Below, one piece after another: positions 1 through 8,241 of a DNA stretch of 36,683 bases. Position 1 is the first letter of the stretch. The number at the start of each line of letters is the position of its first letter. Made by a program: the position numbers and the translations under genes. The stretch comes from Allomuricauda sp. (GTDB taxonomy: Bacteria > Bacteroidota > Bacteroidia > Flavobacteriales > Flavobacteriaceae), in NCBI GenBank assembly GCA_028284725.1, contig JANQRD010000270.1, positions 1 through 36,683 of the forward strand, written 5' to 3'. The notes beneath the pieces are model-generated. The model was not told the origin of the DNA and ran no database searches. It saw only the letters and a program-made list of their open reading frames with translations.

Positions 1-437
1 TTTTCCTCACGGGCATCCATCCATTTTTTATCCTTCCAATCGTAGGGGGCGTCCCAAACCATGGAAGCCGTTTTCGGGGGCTGTTCGCAATACCTACCGA
101 AGGGATCGGCTTTTTCCGTCCAAATGTCATTGTTGTGTGAATGGATTTTGTACTTATACTTGGTTCCTTTATCCACTCCTGGAATAAATCCCTCCCAAAT
201 ACCACTTTCATCCCAACGTACATAAAGTTCATGCTCACCAGCGTTCCAATGGTTAAAATCTCCAACCACCGATACCGCTTTGGCCGATGGGGCCCAAACG
301 GCAAAATAAGTTCCCTTCTCACCATCCACCTCGGTCAAATGTGAACCCAATTTGTCGTATAGTCTGTAGTGCTTTCCTGATTTAAAAAGATTGATATCAA
401 AATCTGTGAAAAAGCTATGGGGAATTACCTTTGCCAT
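1..437 (-). CDS. glgB: 1,4-alpha-glucan branching enzyme, N-terminal part (truncated by window edge)
   Basis: Partial gene: about 145 N-terminal residues are present, out of roughly 630 expected for the family, and the rest lies beyond position 1. Branching enzyme transfers alpha-1,4-glucan segments to alpha-1,6 positions in cytoplasmic glycogen synthesis. The visible part is the N-terminal region with a CBM48-like fold: a YFAVWAPSAKAVSVVGDFN stretch, then HWN, a WDESGIWEGFIPG turn, and TKYKYKI leading to KADPFGRYCEQPP. These are typical of GlgB. The catalytic GH13 domain is not in the window. The start ATG (437-435) lies 2 nt after the mak stop, so it is almost certainly the third gene of a glgE-mak-glgB transcript. 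No frameshift is seen in this part. Confidence 0.93.
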   Translation of the reverse strand, partial: MAKVIPHSFFTDFDINLFKSGKHYRLYDKLGSHLTEVDGEKGTYFAVWAPSAKAVSVVGDFNHWNAGEHELYVRWDESGIWEGFIPGVDKGTKYKYKIHSHNNDIWTEKADPFGRYCEQPPKTASMVWDAPYDWKDKKWMDAREE

Positions 438-439
438 GT

Positions 440-2044
440 CTAGTTGTTGTTAATTATACTCATAATGCCGCGTAGGGGAATTACCGCCCACAACGGTCTT
501 GAATTCATTTCATACCCTAACTCATACACTGCTTTTTCGAGCATGCAGTATTCCAAAAGAAAAATCCGTTCCTGGGTATAGCCAATGTTAATGTTATGCT
601 CTTGGATCAAATCCACATAAGTCTCCAGAAAAACACCTATGAAATAGGTATACAAAATCTCCCCAGCATGGAAAAGTTCTTCTTGACTATAGGGGTATTT
701 ATCAGGATTGTCAAAAATGGTGGCGTATACAGCGTAATGAAATGATCTAAATATGCCCGCCACATCCTTTAAAGGAGGTTGCTTCACCTTTCGATCCCGA
801 ATGGTACTTTCTGGCTCTCCTTCAAAGTCCAATAAATAAAAATCATCATTCTTTACCAATACCTGCCCTAAATGATAATCCCCATGCACCCGAAGGCGCT
901 CCCCTTTTAATTTGGTCCAATCGAAGTTGATAAAGCGCTTTCTAATCTCATTTTTGCGTTCCAAAAACTCCTTTGCCAGATCGGCCGACATTCCTTTTAA
1001 TCGACCCACATTGTTCTCAACGGTATTCAAACGGTTTTGGAACTGATACAGCAACCTGTTTTTCAGCCATACTTCATAATCTCCATTAAAATGCTCAGGG
1101 GTGAAAGCGGTGTCCTCAAACTCGGAACCCAGGGCAATGTGCATTTCCGCAGTTCGTTTTGCTAGGGTCTGAAGTTTTAAAAAGATATTGAGTCCCGCCC
1201 AGTCTATAATCTGAGGGGGAACATCGGATATTTGCAATCTTTTGAACAATTCTGTTTGGGGAAGTGCATAAACATCCAGTTTTTTACGTTCCAAACATTG
1301 AAAAATATTGTCAACCTCTTTCTGCATAAAATCCCAAGCATCTCCATCATTCGGAACCAAACTTTGCATCAAAGCAATGGTGATGTTGGCATTGTCCGAA
1401 TCAATAATGCTCAGACTTCCCATATAGGCCGGAGTATTTTTATACCCTTTTTTTTCTGAAAGAAAACGACTCATTTCATAATCTGGGTTTTTATCAGCGT
1501 ATATCCGCCTAAAAAACTTGATCACATATTTGTCGTTCATGATGATGGAGGTATTGCTCTGCTCCAATCCCATGAAACGGGAAGATACGTACTCGGTATC
1601 TGTAAAATCATTGCTTTTATGGTACCTGACCCTAGTTGTATCATTGGGTTCAGCGGTCATCAATCGTTCAAACACCAGTTTTCTAAAGGCATCCAGATTC
1701 AGTGCATCGATGATAAATCCATCCTGCCCGTTGAGTTTTAAGGGTAAGATGCGGTCTTTTTTGGCAAAATTCTCATCCGATACAAAAGCAATGGGCAAGA
1801 AGTAATGTTGGTAAAAGGCTTCCTCAAAGTTTATCTCCAAAATCAGTCCATAGTACACCTCACCATGTTGTTGGATCTTAAAGTGCTCCTGAAGTTCGAT
1901 GTATTTTAATTTACTGGACTTTCCTCCGTACCAACGTTGCCTTACCACATAATCCTGAAGGACGGTCGACAAAAATACCTCAATGAAATTGTCATCTTCC
2001 AACAGTTGTTCCCAGGCGATAGTAAACTCGTAAGGAGGTTTCAC
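440..2044 (-). CDS. mak: Maltokinase (ATP:maltose 1-phosphotransferase)
   Basis: A 534-residue protein that phosphorylates maltose to maltose-1-phosphate, the donor used by GlgE. The kinase core is recognisable from the catalytic-loop sequence HGDYHLGQ (about residues 385-392) followed by DFEGEP (about 404-409), the aminoglycoside-phosphotransferase-like arrangement used by maltokinases. The N-terminal 100 residues (WYGGKSSK... then FLPIAFV) match the N-terminal cap of the family. It is a stand-alone protein, not fused to trehalose synthase as in many bacteria, and is longer than the roughly 450-residue mycobacterial enzymes. It lies 18 nt after glgE and 2 nt before glgB. Function is firm by family and context; maltose as substrate is inferred from the pathway. 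Confidence 0.9.
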   Translation of the reverse strand: MKPPYEFTIAWEQLLEDDNFIEVFLSTVLQDYVVRQRWYGGKSSKLKYIELQEHFKIQQHGEVYYGLILEINFEEAFYQHYFLPIAFVSDENFAKKDRILPLKLNGQDGFIIDALNLDAFRKLVFERLMTAEPNDTTRVRYHKSNDFTDTEYVSSRFMGLEQSNTSIIMNDKYVIKFFRRIYADKNPDYEMSRFLSEKKGYKNTPAYMGSLSIIDSDNANITIALMQSLVPNDGDAWDFMQKEVDNIFQCLERKKLDVYALPQTELFKRLQISDVPPQIIDWAGLNIFLKLQTLAKRTAEMHIALGSEFEDTAFTPEHFNGDYEVWLKNRLLYQFQNRLNTVENNVGRLKGMSADLAKEFLERKNEIRKRFINFDWTKLKGERLRVHGDYHLGQVLVKNDDFYLLDFEGEPESTIRDRKVKQPPLKDVAGIFRSFHYAVYATIFDNPDKYPYSQEELFHAGEILYTYFIGVFLETYVDLIQEHNINIGYTQERIFLLEYCMLEKAVYELGYEMNSRPLWAVIPLRGIMSIINNN

Positions 2045-2062
2045 AATAGTCTCTTGTTTGAA

Positions 2063-4003
2063 TTAATCCTTTAAAATATGGAACAAATGGAACGGTAAAT
2101 TGGGGTGCAGTTCCACAAAATTCCATTCATCGTGCCAATGGTACTCGTTCTGTGTGATTTCATCTTTGATTCGTATGCCCTGCCCATGAACGATCCCTAG
2201 CTCAAATAATGGAAGTTGCAATGAACCTTGCCGCATATATTGTGAATCCAAGCTAATCACAATAAGCATTTCATCGGTCTTGTCATCATTCCATTTGTAA
2301 AAGGCCATCATTTCGTCGTTTCCAATTTCACAAAATCGAATGTTGTTGGTCTGCTGCAGTGCTTCATGCGCATGTCGAATCTCATTTATTCTTGAAATAA
2401 GATGCGTTAACGCATTCTCAATCGACCAATCCCAATGGCGCACCTCATATTTTTCACAATCCAAGTATTCTTCCTTGTTTGGCATGGGTTCAGTGACCAT
2501 ATACTCAAATACAGGCCCATAAATGCCCAAATTACCGCTCAAAGTCGCAGCAAGTGCATACCGAATCAAATGCATGGACTCATTGGCCCCTTGAAGGTGA
2601 TAGGGATTGATATCAGGCGTATTGGGCCAAAAATTAGGACGGTAATACTCGCGCATTTCGCTTTGGGTGAGTTCGGTGACATACTCCGTTAGATCATGTT
2701 TGCTAACCCGCCAAGTAAAATAGGTGTACGATTGGGAAAAACCCTGTTTTGCCAACTGCTGCATCACTTTGGGACGCGAAAAGGCCTCTGATAAAAACAA
2801 TACATCAGGATGTTGCTTTTTGACCTCTGCAATCAACCATCCCCAAAAATAGTAGGGCTTGGTGTGCGGATTGTCTACGCGAAACACCTTAACCCCAAAG
2901 CCTATCCAATGGAGTACAATGCTCAAAAGTTCCTCCCAAAGGGCTTTGTAATCCTTTGTCTCAAAATAAAAATTGACAATATCTTGATACTTTTTTGGTG
3001 GATTTTCCGCATATTGAATCGTACCGTCCGGCCTTTTTCTAAACCATTCCGAATGCTCGGTCACATATGGATGATCGGGAGCTGCCTGAAAAGCAATGTC
3101 CATGGCAACTTCAATTCCCAAATCAGCAGCCTTTTTTACCAACCTTTTAAAATCCTTTTCGGTGCCCAATTCTGGATGAATGGATTTGTGCCCTCCCAGC
3201 TTTGATCCAATGCCCCACGGCACCCCGGAATCCCCTTTTTTGGCATTCACCGTATTGTTTTTGCCTTTCCGATTGACTTCACCTATGGGATGAATGGGTG
3301 GAAAATACAACGTATCGAAACCCATTTTAGCTATTCTGGGCAGAAGTGCCTCACAGTCCTTAAACGTACCATGGGTATCCCGCTTAGGAGATGAAGACCT
3401 TGGGAAAAACTCGTACCACGTACTGAAAACAGCTTTTTTTCGATCCACATAGACCAAAAGCTCCTTGCTCTCATTGGCGAAAAGGCGCTGGGGATGGTTC
3501 AAAAACCATTGTTTCAGTTTTTCGGAAACGGCAAATTGTACTGCTTCCTTATATTGTGCCTCGTCCTCAAATTTTGTCTGCCAATCCTTTAAAGTTTGTT
3601 TATCATTGGCCGCAACCTTCTTTGCCAAAAACTTTAAGTATTGCACCCCATCCAATAGCTCACTTTTTAGATGCTGGCCATCTTTAAGTTTTGCCTCAAC
3701 ACCGTGCTGCCAATTGAGTGCATAGTCAACCCAACCTTTAATCTTATAATGATAGAATCCCTGCTTTTTTACTTGGAATGTCGCCTCATACAGATCGTTT
3801 CCCAAGTGTTGCATTCTTACGTTCTTGTATTTTTTTTCATTCTCATGACGGTACAGGAGTTCCGCCTGCATCACATCGTGCCCATCGGGTAAGATATCAG
3901 CAGTAACATGCACCATATCCCCTACAACCCGCTTAATAAAAAATTCGCCGGATTCTATTTGGGGCAGCATATTATCAATAACCACCCGCTGTTGTCTGAA
4001 CAT
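2063..4003 (-). CDS. glgE: Alpha-1,4-glucan:maltose-1-phosphate maltosyltransferase
   Basis: A 646-residue GH13 enzyme that extends alpha-1,4-glucans with maltose from maltose-1-phosphate in the cytoplasm. The N-terminal domain (VVIDNMLPQIESGEFFIKR...) is the GlgE-specific beta-sandwich region. The barrel carries YFPPIHPIGEVNRKGKNN. The nucleophile Asp377 is in FRVDNPHTKP, and the acid/base Glu406 is in FLSEAF, 29 residues later, the same spacing as in characterised GlgE (Asp394/Glu423 in Streptomyces). NFWPNTPDINPYHLQG is another family signature. It is the first gene of a minus-strand operon with mak and glgB. A possible -7 element (TATATTTA on the minus strand) lies at 4037-4030. Length is normal for the family. 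Confidence 0.95.
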   Translation of the reverse strand: MFRQQRVVIDNMLPQIESGEFFIKRVVGDMVHVTADILPDGHDVMQAELLYRHENEKKYKNVRMQHLGNDLYEATFQVKKQGFYHYKIKGWVDYALNWQHGVEAKLKDGQHLKSELLDGVQYLKFLAKKVAANDKQTLKDWQTKFEDEAQYKEAVQFAVSEKLKQWFLNHPQRLFANESKELLVYVDRKKAVFSTWYEFFPRSSSPKRDTHGTFKDCEALLPRIAKMGFDTLYFPPIHPIGEVNRKGKNNTVNAKKGDSGVPWGIGSKLGGHKSIHPELGTEKDFKRLVKKAADLGIEVAMDIAFQAAPDHPYVTEHSEWFRKRPDGTIQYAENPPKKYQDIVNFYFETKDYKALWEELLSIVLHWIGFGVKVFRVDNPHTKPYYFWGWLIAEVKKQHPDVLFLSEAFSRPKVMQQLAKQGFSQSYTYFTWRVSKHDLTEYVTELTQSEMREYYRPNFWPNTPDINPYHLQGANESMHLIRYALAATLSGNLGIYGPVFEYMVTEPMPNKEEYLDCEKYEVRHWDWSIENALTHLISRINEIRHAHEALQQTNNIRFCEIGNDEMMAFYKWNDDKTDEMLIVISLDSQYMRQGSLQLPLFELGIVHGQGIRIKDEITQNEYHWHDEWNFVELHPNLPFHLFHILKD

Positions 4004-4029
4004 AATTTAGTTTTAGTCGGTCTTTCATA

Positions 4030-4037
4030 TAAATATA
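4030..4037 (-). promoter_or_regulatory. Candidate -7 promoter element for glgE operon
   Basis: On the minus strand the sequence reads TATATTTA, 7 of 8 matches to the Bacteroidota -7 consensus TAnnTTTG, about 26 bases before the glgE start. No convincing TTG -33 element is seen at the right distance, so this is a weak assignment. Confidence 0.3.
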
Positions 4038-4173
4038 GAAATTAAACTAGGATTTTAGCGGGAATCAAAACATATTTCTTTTTGGGAATAATCACTTCGC
4101 TGAAAATTGTGGAATGCTTTTTGATTTAGGTAGCAAAACAAATGAAATGAACGCAAATCAAAAATCAAAAATC

Positions 4174-4752
4174 ATGAATAAAATCAATACAATTTTCGGT
4201 GCATTGCTTGTATTAATTACCGTTGCTTGTGAAGGTCCGGCGGGGCCCCCAGGTTTTGACGGTGCTCCTGGAGCTCCCGGTCAAGATGGATTGGACGGCA
4301 TCCAGGGTCAGGTTGTAGAAGTGGATGGCGTAAACTTCGCCTACGATACCAGCGGTAACATTTACAATGCCTTGATCACTTTTAGCGACATTACGGATTT
4401 CGAGGTTTTTGAATCCGATGCCGTTCTGGTATACCGATTTGATGGGACCATCGACCTTAGCGATGGCAGCACTGCAGATGCATGGAGCCAGATTCCCCAG
4501 AGTTTCTTCTTGCCCGAAGGCACTATCCAATATGTTTCGGCCCACACTTTTGTAGATGTTGAACTGTTCATTGATGGAAACTTTGATCTTTCCATCCTCG
4601 ATACCAGCTTCACGGACAATCAATCCTTTAGGATTGTATTTGTACCCAGTGTATTTGCAAACGCCTCTAAAATGGACACTTCCAATATTTCGAATGTAAT
4701 GGGAGCCCTGGGTATCGAAGAGAGTGATGTTATAAAATTGAACTTGCAATAA
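4174..4752 (+). CDS. Lipoprotein with short collagen-like Gly-X-Y stretch
   Basis: About 192 residues from the chosen ATG at 4174; an in-frame ATG at 4147 is also possible and would add 9 residues. The N-terminus MNKINTIFGALLVLITVAC is a lipoprotein signal with the lipobox Cys at residue 19. Immediately after the Cys come about nine Gly-X-Y triplets (GPA GPP GFD GAP GAP GQD GLD GIQ), a collagen-like stretch. The remaining 150 residues look like a beta-rich globular domain of unknown function, without Cys. Known family behaviour: small collagen-like lipoproteins of this build are common in Bacteroidota, but their role is unresolved. It is monocistronic: glgE diverges upstream and a strong hairpin follows. 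Surface or periplasmic location is inferred from the signal only. Confidence 0.8.
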   Translation: MNKINTIFGALLVLITVACEGPAGPPGFDGAPGAPGQDGLDGIQGQVVEVDGVNFAYDTSGNIYNALITFSDITDFEVFESDAVLVYRFDGTIDLSDGSTADAWSQIPQSFFLPEGTIQYVSAHTFVDVELFIDGNFDLSILDTSFTDNQSFRIVFVPSVFANASKMDTSNISNVMGALGIEESDVIKLNLQ

Positions 4753-4773
4753 TCCTCCAAAAAATGCTAACTT

Positions 4774-4805
4774 AAAGTCCTGTTGGTTTTCAACAGGACT
4801 TTTTT
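4774..4805 (+). terminator. Rho-independent terminator after the collagen-like lipoprotein
   Basis: A perfect 12-bp inverted repeat (AAAGTCCTGTTG / CAACAGGACTTT) flanks a 5-base loop and runs directly into a T tract. It starts 21 nt after the stop codon at 4752. Confidence 0.9.
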
Positions 4806-4874
4806 GTTTGGATTAAATGTGACCAAGTTTGAAAGGATTCACGCAAAAATTCGTCTATTGTTAAAAATTCGAAC

Positions 4875-5366
4875 ATGGGGAAAAAATTGCTATTAATTGC
4901 CCTTCTTATTGTAGCGGGATGTAAGGGTATTTCACAAGAAGAGAAAAAAGAAAGTAAAAAAGAGGTGGCGTATGCAGTCACCAAAACCGATGCAGAATGG
5001 AAGGCGGAATTAACGGATATGGAGTATTATGTACTTCGCAAAGCGGCCACGGAAAGTGCTTTTTCCAGTGAACTATTAAATAACAAGGAAAAAGGAACCT
5101 ATGTATGTGCGGCCTGTGCTACCCCTTTGTTCCACAGTGAGCACAAATTTGATTCCGGTACCGGATGGCCCAGTTTCGACCGTGAAATTGAGGGTAATGT
5201 TGCCTACGATGTGGATTATAAGATAGGCTATCCCCGCACAGAAGAGCACTGTGCCACCTGCGGAGGCCATTTGGGGCATGTTTTTAACGATGGTCCCAGA
5301 AACACCACCGGAAAAAGGCATTGTATTAACGGTGTCGCCCTCGATTTCATCCCAGATTCCAACTAA
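4875..5366 (+). CDS. msrB: Peptide-methionine (R)-S-oxide reductase, exported lipoprotein form
   Basis: A 163-residue MsrB that reduces methionine-R-sulfoxide in proteins. The N-terminus MGKKLLLIALLIVAGCKG is a lipoprotein signal with the lipobox Cys at residue 16, so the enzyme is predicted to be membrane-anchored in the periplasm. A charged Glu/Lys linker follows, then the MsrB domain from about residue 37. Zinc ligands are C78/C81 and C126/C129; the catalytic Cys is C150 in RHCINGVALDF. The GWPSF loop has Thr96 (SGTGWPSF) where many MsrBs place the resolving Cys, so recycling probably uses another thiol or an outside partner. It lies 28 nt upstream of a second, cytosolic msrB, suggesting one transcript. 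Confidence 0.94.
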   Translation: MGKKLLLIALLIVAGCKGISQEEKKESKKEVAYAVTKTDAEWKAELTDMEYYVLRKAATESAFSSELLNNKEKGTYVCAACATPLFHSEHKFDSGTGWPSFDREIEGNVAYDVDYKIGYPRTEEHCATCGGHLGHVFNDGPRNTTGKRHCINGVALDFIPDSN

Positions 5367-5394
5367 AACGAACCAACCCCACAACCCATAATGC

Positions 5395-5802
5395 ATGGAA
5401 AAGAAATACGGAGTGGAAAAAACCGAGAACGAGTGGAGAGCTGAACTTTCTCCAGAAGAGTATTATGTACTTCGACAAAAAGGTACGGAAAGACCTCATA
5501 CGGGCGAATTCAACCTTCATTTTGAAAATGGGGATTACCACTGCAAGGCCTGCAATGCCAAACTATTTGAGAGTGAACACAAATTTGAAAGTGGCTGTGG
5601 TTGGCCCTCATTTGACGAAGCCGTAGAAGGTGCCATTGAGTATATTAGGGATACATCGCATGGTATGATTCGAACCGAAACGGTCTGCGCCAATTGCGGA
5701 AGCCATTTGGGACATGTCTTTAACGATGGTCCTAGAGAAACTACTGGACAGCGGTATTGTATCAATTCAGTAAGTATCGGTTTTGATCCTGACGAAAGTT
5801 AG
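5395..5802 (+). CDS. msrB: Peptide-methionine (R)-S-oxide reductase, cytosolic form
   Basis: A 135-residue MsrB without signal peptide, a paralogue of the gene just upstream. Zinc ligands are C50/C53 and C98/C101; the catalytic Cys is C122 in QRYCINSVSIGF. It has C68 in SGCGWPSF, the usual resolving-Cys position, which the upstream lipoprotein copy lacks. The two domains share long blocks (GHVFNDGPR, the WPSF loop, EYYVLR), so they likely arose by duplication followed by specialisation for two compartments. The ATG at 5395 is chosen because an ATG at 5391 is in another frame. Family assignment is secure. Confidence 0.94.
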   Translation: MEKKYGVEKTENEWRAELSPEEYYVLRQKGTERPHTGEFNLHFENGDYHCKACNAKLFESEHKFESGCGWPSFDEAVEGAIEYIRDTSHGMIRTETVCANCGSHLGHVFNDGPRETTGQRYCINSVSIGFDPDES

Positions 5803-5883
5803 GCCATTTGCCTGAAGACGCATTTTATAGGTTTCCCCTACATATAATATTGGTGTCAATTCGTGAAAATTTGTGTCAAAAAT

Positions 5884-5891
5884 TAAATTTG
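5884..5891 (+). promoter_or_regulatory. -7 promoter element (TAAATTTG) for the DUF1572 gene
   Basis: TAAATTTG is a perfect match to TAnnTTTG, 21 bases before the ATG at 5913. The -33 region has only TTCG near 5860. A short inverted repeat (GTAGT/ACTAC, 5894-5908) lies in the leader. Confidence 0.5.
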
Positions 5892-5912
5892 AAGTAGTTT
5901 TATACTACAAAC

Positions 5913-6455
5913 ATGAATTTTCAGGAGAATTATCTAAAAAGCGTCGTTTTCGAGTTTCAGCGCTACAAATCCATGGGTGATAAGACCCTTGCCCAACTTT
6001 CTGAAGAAGAAATCGATTGGCAATTCAAGGAGAGTGACAATTCCAATTCCATTTCCATAATCGTAAAACATTTATGGGGCAACATGCTCAGTCGCTGGAC
6101 CAACTTCCTCACCGAAGATGGCGAAAAAACCTGGCGGAATCGAGAAGCTGAATTTGAAGGAACCTTTACCTCAAAAAAAGAAATGCTCACGGCTTGGGAA
6201 GAAGGATGGAACTGTGTGTTCGATGCGCTGAAAGGCATCAATTCATCCAATTTCGATACGAAAGTAAAAATCAGGAATCAGGACCACACCATTGTTGAAG
6301 CCATAAACCGCCAGTTGGCACATTATGCCAGCCATGTGGGGCAAATGGTTTACCTTGGAAAAATGATCAAAGGGGATGACTGGGTCTCGCTTTCCATACC
6401 CAAAGGAGGTACGGACGCCTTCAACAAAAAGATGTTTGGCAAGACCTCATCCTAA
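5913..6455 (+). CDS. DUF1572 / DinB-like protein
   Basis: A 180-residue soluble protein of the DinB/DUF1572 helical-bundle superfamily. Three His residues fit the metal site of that fold: H53 (IIVKHLWGN), H137 and H141 (LAHYASHVGQMVYLGK). Conserved SISIIVKHLWGNMLSRWTNFLTEDGEK and GGTDAFNKKMFG segments are typical of the flavobacterial family. Members may be metal-dependent thiol transferases of the bacillithiol-transferase type, but the substrate here is unknown. It stands alone between msrB and lpdA, with its own likely promoter. Family assignment is good; function is open. Confidence 0.85.
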   Translation: MNFQENYLKSVVFEFQRYKSMGDKTLAQLSEEEIDWQFKESDNSNSISIIVKHLWGNMLSRWTNFLTEDGEKTWRNREAEFEGTFTSKKEMLTAWEEGWNCVFDALKGINSSNFDTKVKIRNQDHTIVEAINRQLAHYASHVGQMVYLGKMIKGDDWVSLSIPKGGTDAFNKKMFGKTSS

Positions 6456-6490
6456 CACTTTTCTTCCATTTAATCCAGAAAATCGAAATC

Positions 6491-6522
6491 TTGGTTTTTG
6501 GTGTTTGAATTACGTACTTTTG
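6491..6522 (+). promoter_or_regulatory. Bacteroidota-type promoter of lpdA
   Basis: TTG at 6491-6493 and TACTTTTG at 6515-6522 form a -33/-7 pair with a 21-base spacer. The predicted transcript start near 6526 leaves a leader of about 30 nt before the ATG at 6556. Confidence 0.6.
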
Positions 6523-6555
6523 CACTTCATTTTTAACAGCTAAAATCAAAATCTA

Positions 6556-7947
6556 ATGAGCAACTTCGATGTTATTGTTTTGGGTAGTGGTCCAGGTGGA
6601 TACGTAACGGCAATCAGAGCCTCTCAACTTGGATTCAAGACAGCCATTGTGGAAAAAGAGAGCTTAGGTGGCGTATGTCTTAACTGGGGCTGTATCCCTA
6701 CCAAAGCCCTGCTGAAGTCCGCACAGGTTTTTGAATACCTTAAACATGCCGAAGATTACGGGTTAAGTGCTAAAAAAGTAGAGCACGACTTTGATGCCGT
6801 AGTCCAAAGAAGTAGAGGTGTTGCAGATGGAATGAGCAAAGGGGTTCAATTTCTGATGAAAAAAAACAAGATTGAGGTACTCAACGGATTTGGAAAAATA
6901 CAGCCCGGTAAAAAAGTTATCGTAAAAGGGGAGCATGGTGAGGCAGCAGAATACACAGCCGATCATATCATCATTGCCACTGGGGCCCGAAGCAGGGAAT
7001 TGCCAAGTCTTCCACAAGATGGTAAAAAAGTTATCGGGTATCGCGAGTCCATGACACTGGAAAAGCAGCCTAAAAAGATGATCGTGGTTGGGAGCGGTGC
7101 GATCGGAATTGAGTTTGCCTACTTCTACAATGCCATGGGCACCGAAGTCACTGTAGTTGAATTTTTACCAAACATCGTTCCAGTCGAAGATGAGGACGTA
7201 TCCAAACAATTGGAGCGCAGCTTTAAAAAAGCCGGAGTAAAAATCAAAACTTCTGCAGAAGTTACCCATGTTGACACTTCAGGTGAAGGTGTAAAAGCCA
7301 CTGTTAAGACCGCTAAAGGAGAAGAAGTGCTCGAAGCGGATATCGTACTTTCCGCAGTCGGCATCAAAACCAACATTGAAAATATCGGCTTGGAAGATGT
7401 GGGCATCGCGGTAGATCGAGATAAAATTCTGGTGAACGATTATTACCAGACCAATATCCCTGGATACTACGCCATTGGTGATGTCACTCCCGGACAGGCT
7501 TTGGCACACGTTGCTTCCGCGGAAGGTATCCTTTGTGTTGAAAAAATAGCCGGAATGCATGTAGAACCTTTGGATTATGGTAACATCCCAGGATGTACTT
7601 ACTGCTTGCCCGAGGTCGCCTCTGTCGGTTTGACCGAAAAGCAGGCCAAGGAGCAGGGCTACGACATTAAGGTCGGTAAGTTTCCATTTTCAGCTAGTGG
7701 AAAGGCCAAAGCAGCTGGTCACTCTGATGGTTTTGTAAAAGTGATCTTCGATGCTAAATACGGTGAATGGTTAGGGTGCCATATGATTGGATCCGGCGTG
7801 ACCGATATGATTGCTGAGGCTGTTGTTGCAAGAAAATTAGAAACCACAGGACACGAAGTGTTAAAAGCTGTGCATCCACACCCTACCATGAGCGAAGCGG
7901 TTATGGAGGCGGTGGCCGATGCCTATGACGAAGTGATTCATTTGTAA
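6556..7947 (+). CDS. lpdA: Dihydrolipoyl dehydrogenase
   Basis: A 463-residue E3 flavoprotein that reoxidises dihydrolipoamide in pyruvate/2-oxoglutarate/branched-chain dehydrogenase complexes or the glycine cleavage system, passing electrons to NAD+. Features in order: FAD-binding GSGPGGYVTA (10-19), redox disulfide C41/C46 in GGVCLNWGCIPTK, second FAD motif IIIATGARSRELP, NAD-binding GSGAIGIEFAYF, FAD motif GYYAIGDV, and the C-terminal dimer motif HPHPTMSEAV with the catalytic His. Full length, no anomaly. No E1 or E2 gene is adjacent, so which complex it serves cannot be told from the window. Confidence 0.97.
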   Translation: MSNFDVIVLGSGPGGYVTAIRASQLGFKTAIVEKESLGGVCLNWGCIPTKALLKSAQVFEYLKHAEDYGLSAKKVEHDFDAVVQRSRGVADGMSKGVQFLMKKNKIEVLNGFGKIQPGKKVIVKGEHGEAAEYTADHIIIATGARSRELPSLPQDGKKVIGYRESMTLEKQPKKMIVVGSGAIGIEFAYFYNAMGTEVTVVEFLPNIVPVEDEDVSKQLERSFKKAGVKIKTSAEVTHVDTSGEGVKATVKTAKGEEVLEADIVLSAVGIKTNIENIGLEDVGIAVDRDKILVNDYYQTNIPGYYAIGDVTPGQALAHVASAEGILCVEKIAGMHVEPLDYGNIPGCTYCLPEVASVGLTEKQAKEQGYDIKVGKFPFSASGKAKAAGHSDGFVKVIFDAKYGEWLGCHMIGSGVTDMIAEAVVARKLETTGHEVLKAVHPHPTMSEAVMEAVADAYDEVIHL

Positions 7948-7956
7948 TCCTTTCCT

Positions 7957-8241
7957 GTGCTGAAAGTATTTAGGCTTACTGCAATTTTAGAGGGTATCTC
8001 TTACTTGCTCTTGTTCGGATTCTCTATGCCCTTAAAATATTGGGCTGGTATTTTAGAACCCAATAAGGTGGTGGGTTACATCCACGGTGGGCTTTTTATC
8101 GCCTATGTGGTCATCGCCCTGGTTTTTTGCTGGGAACGCAAGTGGAGCATTAAACGCTATATTGTTCTTTTTATCGCCTCTCTCCTACCTTTCGGGACAT
8201 TTTATGCGGACAAAAAATACTTGAAGGATTTGGCAGCTTAG
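7957..8241 (+). CDS. DUF3817-family small membrane protein
   Basis: A 94-residue protein starting with GTG at 7957, 9 nt after lpdA and probably cotranscribed. It has about three hydrophobic segments (approximately residues 10-26, 42-58, 66-82) and the DUF3817 pattern: LEGISYLLLFG, MPLKYW, GYIHGGLFIAYV, then a C-terminal LPFGTFYADKKYL. The family is found at the start of some transporters and as stand-alone proteins of unknown role. Its stop shares four bases with the stop of the convergent PQQ dehydrogenase gene. Confidence 0.82.
   Translation: MLKVFRLTAILEGISYLLLFGFSMPLKYWAGILEPNKVVGYIHGGLFIAYVVIALVFCWERKWSIKRYIVLFIASLLPFGTFYADKKYLKDLAA

Noticed and set aside
4213-4749. A 178-codon open frame on the minus strand opposite the collagen-like lipoprotein
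   Set aside because: It is fully antisense to a gene with a clear lipoprotein signal and has no recognisable domain; the glycine-rich plus strand keeps the opposite strand free of stops.
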